Source of the DNA: an uncultured Rubrobacteraceae bacterium
Lineage (GTDB): Bacteria > Actinomycetota > Rubrobacteria > Rubrobacterales > Rubrobacteraceae
DNA length: 10,760 nucleotides
Reading direction: 5' to 3'
Assembly (NCBI GenBank): GCA_902806015.1
Contig: CADCUZ010000074.1
Location: forward strand, 1-10,760
Below the pieces are notes generated by a model. That model made no database searches. It saw only the letters and a list, made by a program, of their open reading frames with translations, and was not told the DNA's origin. Position numbers and translations under genes: made by a program. Positions 5,958 to 10,760 of this stretch are shown piece after piece; positions within the stretch are counted from its first letter, which is position 1; every line of letters starts with the position of its first letter.

Positions 5958-5989
5958 GCCCGAAGTTCGGAGGGCCCGAAGTTCGGAGG
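5958..5989 (+). repeat. 16-bp tandem duplication
   Basis: GCCCGAAGTTCGGAGG is present twice head to tail at 5958-5973 and 5974-5989. Each copy contains CGAAGTTCG, which also opens the 27-bp repeats at 8961 and 9581. Confidence 0.8.
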
Positions 5990-6067
5990 ACGCCTACGCC
6001 CGCATCCGGGTGAAGGGGGGCACGGCCGCCCGTGCCAGCGCCGGCCGGTCGAGCACGCCGCCGCCGC

Positions 6068-6178
6068 CCCGCCGGTGGCGTTCTCCAGGTCCTGGCCGCC
6101 CCACTCTGAGCCGTCGGGCTTGCGGTAGAGCGCGAGCATCCTGCGGAACCTCTCCGAGACGTGTTCGTTCCCGCCCAC
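6068..6178 (-). pseudogene. XRE-family HTH regulator, N-terminal fragment
   Basis: From a GTG at 6178 the frame reads VSERFRRMLALYRKPDGSEW and continues GGQDLENATGG to residue 37. This is the opening of small XRE-type helix-turn-helix proteins I associate with Rubrobacter. Such proteins continue with a conserved TRSYV-like recognition segment. Here the sequence after ATGG turns into Ala/Arg/Pro-rich residues with no helix-turn-helix, running open to 5852. The DNA-binding part is lost, so the gene is broken at about 6060. The family call is from memory of the N-terminal motif. Confidence 0.5.
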
Positions 6179-6335
6179 GTCCCCCGGATCACACGTTTAG
6201 GCTAATGACGACCCGTACAAGATACTACACGGCGTCCGCGGACTCGCCGCGGGGACGCCTCGTACCCGGCGGCCTCCGCGCTCTCGGTCCTCTGGGTCCT
6301 CGATAATGGGACCGGGCCACTGCGGTCGGAGATCT

Positions 6336-7304
6336 TCAGGTGGAGGGCGTCAGTGCGCGCAGCGGCTCGGCAAGTTCGGAGGCGAAGAAGCCGAAGAACC
6401 CCTCGGGGTCCGGGCCGGCGTTGATCAGGGCTAGGTGGTCGTAGCCGGCGTCCACGAACTGCTGGGCGACGGCGAGGTGGACGGAAGCGTCGGGACCGAC
6501 GCCGAACACCCCGCGCATGTCGTCTTCCGTGATAAAGGCCGTCGCATCCTCGAAGTTGACCGGGTTGGGCAGCTCCGACTGAACCTTCCATCCCATGAGG
6601 CCGAAGCGGAACGCCTCCCGCGCCGACCTCGCGGCCTCCGCCTCGTCTGGGGCCCAGGAGAGCGGCACCTCGGCGTACCTCGGGCCGTCGCCGCCCGCCG
6701 CGGCGTAGGCCTGCGTTATGTCCGTCCTGGGCTCCGTGACGAAGATCGCGTCGCCGAACTCGGCGGCGATGCGGGCCGAGGCGGGGCCGCCGCTCGCCAC
6801 CGCGATGGGGGGCGGCGTCTGCGGCAGGTCGAAGACGCGCGCATCCTCCAGCGTCAGGTGCTTGCCCTCGTAGGAGTGGTAGCCCCCAGACCACAGCAGC
6901 CGGATGATCTCCAGCGACTCACGGAACATCTCGTGGCGAACCCCCACCGCCGGCCAGCCCCGTCCGACGACGTGCTCGTTGAGCCGCTCGCCGGCCCCGA
7001 CGCCGAGGGTGAAGCGGCCCTCGGAGAGCAGCGCGGTCGTGGCCGCCGCCTGCGCGATCACGGCCGGGTGGTAGCGGACGAAGGGACAGGTGACGCCGGT
7101 GGCGAGCCCGATCCGCTCGGTTCGCATGGCAATCGCCGCCAGGATCGACCAGGCGAAGCCCGAGTGGCCCTGGCTGTCGAACCATGGGTGGAAGTGGTCG
7201 CTGATCTCGACGAAGTCGAAGCCCACCTCTTCGGCGCGCACGGCCTGGCGCACCATCTCCTGCGGCGAGTAGGCTTCCGCGATCAACTTGTAACCGATTT
7301 CCAA
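6336..7304 (-). CDS. F420-dependent LLM-class oxidoreductase (TIGR03557-like)
   Basis: A 322-residue luciferase-like monooxygenase-fold protein. Motifs typical of the F420-dependent glucose-6-phosphate dehydrogenase-related group are present: MEIGYKL at the N-terminus, FVEISDHFHPW (31-41), TGVTCPFVRYHPAVIAQAAA (69-88) and LGVGAGERLNEHVVGRGWP (100-118). His38 lies in the position of the catalytic His of that group. It would transfer hydride between coenzyme F420 and an unknown substrate in the cytoplasm. The TTG at 7302-7304 was chosen because GGGAGG lies 6 bases upstream and the family starts with the same MxIGYKL. An upstream TTG at 7355 lacks a site. It is transcribed alone as far as can be seen, with broken genes on both sides. 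Confidence 0.9.
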   Translation of the reverse strand: MEIGYKLIAEAYSPQEMVRQAVRAEEVGFDFVEISDHFHPWFDSQGHSGFAWSILAAIAMRTERIGLATGVTCPFVRYHPAVIAQAAATTALLSEGRFTLGVGAGERLNEHVVGRGWPAVGVRHEMFRESLEIIRLLWSGGYHSYEGKHLTLEDARVFDLPQTPPPIAVASGGPASARIAAEFGDAIFVTEPRTDITQAYAAAGGDGPRYAEVPLSWAPDEAEAARSAREAFRFGLMGWKVQSELPNPVNFEDATAFITEDDMRGVFGVGPDASVHLAVAQQFVDAGYDHLALINAGPDPEGFFGFFASELAEPLRALTPST

Positions 7305-7358
7305 GAGTTCCCTCCCATAGAGTGTTGGCTGCTTCACCGTGGTTGAGATGCCCAACCG

Positions 7359-7520
7359 TCAGCGCGAACACCGGCGACACTGTACCCCCTGGACGCTCTC
7401 CCGGAACGTCACCTCGGCGCCCCTCTTCTCGGTGCCGTCGGGTAGGACGCGAGTCTCCAGAGTGGCTATTTGCTTCTTGCAGGATTCGCATTGCTTGGGG
7501 AGTTGTCTCGCGGGGCCATT
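7359..7520 (-). pseudogene. Four-cysteine (zinc-ribbon-like) small protein fragment
   Basis: A minus-strand frame open from after a TAG at 7521 to a TGA at 7359 carries QCESCKKQIATLETRVLPDG near its start and ends QGVQCRRCSR. The two CxxC pairs about 30 residues apart look like a small zinc ribbon. There is no ATG, GTG or TTG before the first CxxC, only CTC/CCC codons after the stop, so the start has been lost or frameshifted. It lies just downstream of the terminator at 7533 and upstream of the LLM gene. I do not recognise the family. Confidence 0.35.
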
Positions 7521-7532
7521 CTACAGGCACGG

Positions 7533-7562
7533 AAAAGGCCGGGGCCCTTCGGGACCCCGGCC
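7533..7562 (-). terminator. Strong GC hairpin terminator
   Basis: GGCCGGGG (7537-7544) pairs with CCCCGGCC (7555-7562), and CCC/GGG extends the stem around a TTC loop, with one bulged A. On the minus strand it is followed by TTTTCC. It ends transcripts coming from the 8776-7588 cluster. Confidence 0.75.
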
Positions 7563-7587
7563 CCGTCGTGTGCGCCCTCGTGGGGCT

Positions 7588-7763
7588 CTATGCTGGTGGG
7601 CTCACGTCGAGCAGCTCGAGGAGCCGGGCGTCCGTGAAGAGGTCCGAGCCTCCCGTCCCCGTCCACTCGTGGCTCATCGGAAGGCTTCGGCCGCGACCGT
7701 CCCACAGAAGACGAGGGCCGCCCGGCCGCCGTCCGCGAGCCGTTGGGAGAGGACCGCGAGGCG
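7588..7763 (-). other. Unidentified gene tail and coupled short ORF after the DUF1538 break
   Basis: Past about 7763 the sequence reads best in another frame, ADGGRAALVFCGTVAAEAFR to a TGA at 7674-7676. The next frame starts at an overlapping ATGA (ATG 7677-7675) and encodes 29 residues beginning MSHEWTGTGGSDLF, ending at 7588. The ATGA overlap suggests a real coupled gene pair whose first member has lost most of its 5' part. The short ORF may itself be complete or a remnant. Neither is recognised. Confidence 0.3.
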
Positions 7764-8179
7764 CCGACGGCCATCCCGAGCGCCACGCCCACCGCGACCG
7801 TCTGCGTGAACAGGGTGGCGCCCAGCGCGCCGCCGGTGAGGTCCTCGACCCGCTCGGCCAGGATGCGCAGGGCGGGCTCCGCGAGGGTCGCCCCGTATCC
7901 CAGGGCGACGCCGAACGCCGCCACGAGCGGGAGCGAGCCGCGCCGGGCGAGCGCCCCCGAGGCGGCTTCCCCGAGCGGCGTCAGGCCCACCTCGAGGCCC
8001 TTGAGGAAGACCACGAGCCCGACGACGGTGAGCGCGAGCCCGACCGCTACCTCCCGCCAGTTCTCGAGCGGCTGGCGCAGCACGACGAACTGGAAGACGA
8101 GCAGTATCCCTATGACCGGCGCCACGCTGCGCAGGCCGCCGCCAAGGACCCTGAGCACCTCCGCGGCGTTTGCGAGCAA
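7760..8179 (-). pseudogene. DUF1538-like membrane protein, C-terminally truncated
   Basis: Residues 1-139 show the features of one DUF1538 repeat: VAPVIGILLVFQFVVLRQPL (19-38), VGLALTVVGLVVFLKGLEVGL (46-66), AAFGVALGYGATLAEPALRIL (87-107) and ALGATLFTQTVAVGVALGMAVG (118-139). ATLAEPAL is characteristic. After GMAVG the frame turns into Ser/Arg/Pro-rich non-membrane sequence that runs on to 7466, so the remaining helices are missing. The start is unsure: TTG at 8179 is far from a good GGGAGGGTGG, whereas a CTG 9 bases upstream sits 6-8 bases from it. It follows the 8257-8523 gene by 77 bases. Confidence 0.65.
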
Positions 8180-8256
8180 CTGCTGCAGTTTTCCACCCTC
8201 CCGTATGCGGCAAGGGTAGGATAGCCGACGCGCGAGGGATGCGAGACCCCCGAAGC

Positions 8257-8523
8257 CTAGGTGAGGAGCCCGATCGCGATCTCCGCCACGGACACGACCA
8301 CAACGGCGCCCCCGAGCCGGCGGGCCCCCAGCAAGTAACCCAACGCCCCGAACACCAGCCCTATCCCGCCGGTGGATCCCGCGTAGTTCGGGCTCAGGCC
8401 ACCGACGACGACCAGCAGCAGCCCCATCGCCGATGCGACGATCCCGAGGGCCCGGCTTAGGCGGTCCTCCAGTTGCTCTTCTTCCCTTGTTTGTTCCCGC
8501 GCTCGGTTCGCTTCCTCGCTCAT
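8257..8523 (-). CDS. Small hypothetical membrane protein
   Basis: 88 residues. A charged, Glu/Arg-rich N-terminus (1-24) precedes three hydrophobic stretches at about 26-43, 49-67 and 71-87, rich in Gly, Ala and Val. The ATG at 8521-8523 follows GGGGCGG at short distance. It lies 25 bases after the small acidic protein gene and 77 before the DUF1538-like fragment, probably one transcript. Family not recognised. The composition and frame are those of a real membrane protein. Confidence 0.65.
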   Translation of the reverse strand: MSEEANRAREQTREEEQLEDRLSRALGIVASAMGLLLVVVGGLSPNYAGSTGGIGLVFGALGYLLGARRLGGAVVVVSVAEIAIGLLT

Positions 8524-8548
8524 GGCCGCCCCGGACCCGCGTTTCGGG

Positions 8549-8776
8549 TCACCCTTGCCGGCGCCGACAGTCGGACGAGTCCCACAGCAGCTCGACGCCG
8601 TCGCCGGCAGGAGGCTTCTCCATGCCCCGAAGATTCCAGCCTTCGAGGATTCTCTCGTTCACGATCTGCCACGCTTCCTCGTAGGTTGCTTCCTCGGTCT
8701 CGCGCCGCTCCACGTACTCGACGAAGATGCTCGCATCCTCCGGGGGTTCGGGAACGTTTCCGGATTCGACGGCCAA
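8549..8776 (-). CDS. Small acidic hypothetical protein
   Basis: 75 residues from a TTG at 8774-8776 that has GGAGG 5 bases upstream; a TTG at 8821 adds 15 residues but has no site. The sequence is acidic in the first half (PEPPEDASIFVEYVERRETEE), with a likely helix YEEAWQIVNERILEGWNLRG and a Cys near the C-terminus. No membrane segment or signal peptide. It heads the minus-strand group with the membrane proteins. Family not recognised. Confidence 0.5.
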   Translation of the reverse strand: MAVESGNVPEPPEDASIFVEYVERRETEEATYEEAWQIVNERILEGWNLRGMEKPPAGDGVELLWDSSDCRRRQG

Positions 8777-8960
8777 GGCACCCTCCGTTTTCGGTCTCTT
8801 GGTCCGTGTATAGGCCAGCAAGATGTGAGACGCCTTTGCCGAGGATTAGAGATTTCCGAAGATCGGCAAGCGCCCACGCCGCACCCGCCGCCTCGGTCGA
8901 GCTGTTGAGGTTTAGGGGCATACGATCGAGCCAAGCGAACTTCTCAGTACCCCCTACAGG

Positions 8961-8987
8961 CGAAGTTCGAGGAACGCCCCTTCCACG
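8961..8987 (+). repeat. 27-bp direct repeat, copy 1
   Basis: Starts CGAAGTTCGAGGAACGCCCC and ends TTCCACG. It matches 9581-9607 at 23 of 27 positions; a weaker TGRATAG match follows 11 bases downstream in both copies. GTTC-N3-GAAC inside is an inverted repeat kept in both copies. Confidence 0.7.
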
Positions 8988-9070
8988 AGGTTGGGTGGAT
9001 AGGGGCGTGAAGGAGGGCCGGGGTCGCTGTGAGCCCTGGCCCGAGACGCGGGGACCGCGAAGGGGTCCCG

Positions 9071-9424
9071 CTAATTGGGGCAGTCGTTGGAAACGCCCAG
9101 AAGCGTGTCCGTTTGGTACACACGGTACGCGGTGCTTATGACGGTGTTGCTCTTCGCTTTGTAGGTTGTGGTCGTTTCCCCGAAGGTGTCTCGCCGGTAA
9201 TCCAGGTACGTGGGCACCTGTCCCCCGGTGGAGGAACAGTAGGCCGTGCCCGGCTGCTGAACCCGCACGGTTTCGGTCGAGATCAGCTCGGTCGTCACGC
9301 AGGTGGTGGTGCCCTTCGCGAAGGTGCAGCCCGGGGCCGGGGCCGGCTTCGCCGCGAACGCCGGGGCCACGCTCATGGACATCATTGCCACCACCATGGC
9401 CACAACCGTCATCAACATCGACAT
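9071..9424 (-). CDS. Small exported protein with four cysteines
   Basis: 117 residues. A hydrophobic stretch VVAMVVAMMSMSVAPAFA (7-24) with AFA|A is a Sec-type signal peptide cleaved near residue 24. The mature ~93 residues are Thr/Ser-rich with Cys33, Cys42, Cys63 and Cys115, enough for two disulfides. The signal lacks the usual Lys/Arg before the hydrophobic core, and there is no ribosome site before the ATG. The first codon lies exactly where the OsmC remnant of the other strand begins. The true N-terminus and promoter may therefore have been lost, with the ATG being an inner Met. Function unknown. Confidence 0.6.
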   Translation of the reverse strand: MSMLMTVVAMVVAMMSMSVAPAFAAKPAPAPGCTFAKGTTTCVTTELISTETVRVQQPGTAYCSSTGGQVPTYLDYRRDTFGETTTTYKAKSNTVISTAYRVYQTDTLLGVSNDCPN

Positions 9425-9557
9425 CCGCGTACAGTCGCCCGATAGTGAAAGCGAGGTGCAGAAGGTCTACGAGGCTTGGCGGGAGCGCTGCCCGATTTAC
9501 CTTGCGCTCACCAAAGCGATGGAAGTCTCCCTCAGCACGGAGACGACTCAAGCATAG
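9421..9557 (+). pseudogene. OsmC-family protein, C-terminal remnant
   Basis: The frame ending in TAG at 9555-9557 reads DIRVQSPDSESEVQKVYEAW, then RERCPIYLALTKAMEVSLST. This resembles the last helix and strand of OsmC/Ohr-type peroxidase-fold proteins, in which an (E/R)RCPIYxxLT segment carries one of the two conserved cysteines. The first ~90 residues with the other cysteine are absent; upstream sequence belongs to the exported-protein gene on the other strand. It is a dead fragment. The family call rests on about 35 residues. Confidence 0.5.
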
Positions 9558-9580
9558 GGGCCACCGGCCCAAGACACTTC

Positions 9581-9607
9581 CGAAGTTCGTAGAACACCCT
9601 TTCCACG
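9581..9607 (+). repeat. 27-bp direct repeat, copy 2
   Basis: Starts CGAAGTTCGTAGAACACCCT and ends TTCCACG, differing from copy 1 at four positions. It lies 24 bases after the OsmC remnant and 113 bases before the nucleoside hydrolase start. Confidence 0.7.
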
Positions 9608-9707
9608 CACTCCGCTGAATAGAGTGCCGACCGAGCGGCCTCCGATATGTGAGCTGTGCGTGGACCGGTTATGCCCTAGGATGCCTCGATGAGTCGACCA
9701 TACGGAG

Positions 9708-9723
9708 AAGGAGGAGAGGGCTG
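9708..9723 (+). promoter_or_regulatory. Ribosome binding site that points to a CTG start
   Basis: AAGGAGG (9708-9714) is a perfect Shine-Dalgarno sequence. Six bases later comes CTG (9721-9723), the codon that aligns with the family's N-terminus. No ATG, GTG or TTG lies in frame at a usable distance; the only in-frame alternative, GTG at 9649, has no site. Confidence 0.7.
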
Positions 9724-10644
9724 CGCCGCCTTCTGGTAGACACCGATACCGCAACTGACGACCCGGTGGCGCTGGTTATGGCCCTAAGGCACCCGGGCGT
9801 CCGGGTCGAGGCGATCACGGTTGTGGCCGGCAACGTTCCCGTGGACCAGGGTGTCCAGAACGCCCTCTACACACTGGAGCTACTCGGGGGGCGCACGCTC
9901 GTGTTCCGCGGTGCGCAGGCCCCACTGCTCGCTCCGCTGGAGACCTCCCAGTTCATCCACGGCCAGGACGGCATGGGCGATATAGGCTTACCGTTGCGCG
10001 GTCGCAAGCCCCGACCCGGGCACGCCGTAGACGCCCTGCTCGAGATGGCGGGGCGCTATCCGGGCGAGGTCGAGCTGGTCACGCTGGGGCCGCTGACCAA
10101 CGTGGCGATGGCCCTCCACAGGGACCCCTCGTTCGCTGACAAGGTGAAGGGATGCGTGATGATGTGCGGATCCAGCGACCACCTCGGCAACATGACCGCT
10201 GTGGCCGAGTACAACGCGTGGGCCGACCCGGAGGCGGCCAAGGTGGTGTTCTCCTCGGGCATGCCGCTCAAGATGGTGGGCTTGGACGTCTCGCGCAAGC
10301 ACGCCTCCTTCGCGCCCGAGGAGGCGGCAGAGCTGCGGGGCGTTGGCACGCCCCTGGCGGAGTTCTGCGTCGACATCCAGAGGGTCGTCCTTGAAGACTG
10401 GGCCGGAGGGTTCGAGCTTGCGGACGCGATAGCGATGGCCGTCGCCCTCGACTCTGGGGTCGCGAGGAGGACCGAGCGCCGCTTCGTGGCCGTGGAGACG
10501 GGCGGGGAGTGGTGCAGGGGGCAGACGGTTGTCCACCACCGGGGGATCGCGGGCGTGAGCGAGTACGAGCCGAACGTAGAGGTCGTGGAGGAGGCCTCGC
10601 GTGAGCGGTTCTTGGAGATGTTGTACGAAGCCGTACGGGCCTAG
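9721..10644 (+). CDS. Inosine/uridine-preferring nucleoside hydrolase family protein
   Basis: 307 residues from CTG, normal for the family. RLLVDTDTATDDPVAL (3-18) is the calcium-binding DxDxxxDD motif with D7, D9, D13 and D14. AITVVAGNV (31-39) holds the conserved Asn. IHGQDGMGD (79-87), LVTLGPLTNVAMAL (119-132), AEYNAWADPEAA (162-173) and the last calcium ligand D235 in ELADAIA complete the site. The His that precedes this Asp in IunH-type enzymes is Ala234, so nucleobase protonation must differ or the substrate is unusual. MMCGS replaces the common MMGG. It would hydrolyse N-ribosidic bonds of nucleosides in salvage. Upstream GTG at 9649 would add 24 unrelated Arg-rich residues. No operon partner is visible. 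Confidence 0.9.
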   Translation: MRRLLVDTDTATDDPVALVMALRHPGVRVEAITVVAGNVPVDQGVQNALYTLELLGGRTLVFRGAQAPLLAPLETSQFIHGQDGMGDIGLPLRGRKPRPGHAVDALLEMAGRYPGEVELVTLGPLTNVAMALHRDPSFADKVKGCVMMCGSSDHLGNMTAVAEYNAWADPEAAKVVFSSGMPLKMVGLDVSRKHASFAPEEAAELRGVGTPLAEFCVDIQRVVLEDWAGGFELADAIAMAVALDSGVARRTERRFVAVETGGEWCRGQTVVHHRGIAGVSEYEPNVEVVEEASRERFLEMLYEAVRA

Positions 10645-10732
10645 CTTCGCTCGAGGGGCGGGGATGTACGCTGCGCCTACCGAAGCGCCTATCCGATACG
10701 GATTTCCGAGAATCGTAAGGCGGAAGCCTAGA

Positions 10733-10760
10733 GTTGCCGAGAGGGTTTGTTCTCGGCAAC
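10733..10760. terminator. Perfect 10-bp hairpin at the window edge
   Basis: GTTGCCGAGA (10733-10742) and TCTCGGCAAC (10751-10760) pair perfectly around an 8-base loop. It lies about 90 bases after the nucleoside hydrolase stop. The T-run, if any, would be outside the window, so the terminator role is not settled. Confidence 0.55.

Larger units (their letters stand above)
5756..6335. other. Gene-poor stretch with repeats and gene remnants
   Basis: No intact gene is supported in these 580 bases. They hold an 11-bp inverted repeat, a 16-bp tandem duplication and the N-terminal fragment of an XRE-type gene. A minus-strand frame ending at 5994 (LDRPALARAAVPPF, then stop) has coding flavour and may be the tail of another lost gene joined near 6057. 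The listed frames in the rest look like products of high GC. Confidence 0.5.

Noticed and set aside
7322..8224. 300-codon plus-strand frame across the LLM leader and DUF1538 region
   Set aside because: Low-complexity Arg/Glu/Pro composition and overlap with a recognisable membrane protein on the other strand.
8836..8869. TTGCCGA/TCGGCAA inverted repeat
   Set aside because: Only 7 bp with a 20-base loop and no T-run; likely chance.
8848..8875. Similarity of the GATTTCCGA region to 10700-10725
   Set aside because: About 17 of 22 positions by eye with no shared context; too weak to call a repeat.
8520..9572. 350-codon minus-strand frame
   Set aside because: Runs through several better-supported genes in other frames. 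One part, after an ATG at 8921 (MPLNLNSSTEAAGAAW), has coding flavour but merges into the 8549-8776 gene region without a supported end.
1..10760. CRISPR array, rRNA or toxin-antitoxin pair
   Set aside because: No regularly spaced repeats and no rRNA motifs were seen. The small ORFs do not match any toxin or antitoxin family I recognise.

Overview
The window looks like an accessory, heavily rearranged stretch of a high-GC actinobacterial chromosome, most likely a Rubrobacter or close relative. The grounds are the high GC content, several SD-led TTG (and one probable CTG) starts, an F420-dependent luciferase-like oxidoreductase and an XRE fragment of a type I associate with that group. This assignment is inference from recognised protein flavour, not a search.

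Layout. (1) 181-2244 is a candidate enlarged insertion sequence: 16-bp imperfect terminal inverted repeats (14/16, including 13 contiguous matches), flanked by a shared CTAAG/TAA direct repeat, enclosing an intact IS5-family DDE transposase. It also encloses an apparent passenger cassette: a MarR repressor divergent from a VOC (glyoxalase/bleomycin-resistance fold) protein with a palindromic operator between them, plus the first ~37 codons of an AlkA-type DNA glycosylase. (2) 2249-3326 is a junction zone. A truncated membrane-protein ORF on the plus strand runs into a DDE integrase fragment that is fused in frame to the first helix-turn-helix of an AraC-type regulator on the minus strand. (3) 3357-5755 is a coherent minus-strand cluster: TetR repressor, terminator, then a four-helix membrane protein, a quinone-oxidoreductase-like MDR enzyme and the broken AraC gene. 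The TetR gene and the downstream operon each have a sigma70-like promoter with a related AAC-N3-GTT site in the spacer, so TetR probably controls both itself and the operon. (4) 5756-6335 holds no intact gene: a long inverted repeat, a 16-bp tandem duplication and an XRE N-terminal fragment. (5) 6336-7304 is an F420-dependent LLM-class oxidoreductase. (6) 7359-8776 is a minus-strand group of a small acidic protein, a small membrane protein and a DUF1538-like membrane protein cut off part-way and joined to a foreign tail, ended by a strong terminator; a four-cysteine fragment lies beyond it. (7) 8961-9607 is a 620-bp interval bounded by two copies of a 27-bp direct repeat. It contains a small exported cysteine-bearing protein and the 3' remnant of an OsmC-type gene. 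(8) 9721-10644 is a nucleoside hydrolase that appears to start at CTG, followed by a strong hairpin at the window edge.

Six or seven partial genes lie beside complete ones, so this is a site of repeated insertion and deletion. The intact functional units are the MarR/VOC cassette, the TetR-controlled oxidoreductase operon, the LLM oxidoreductase and the nucleoside hydrolase.
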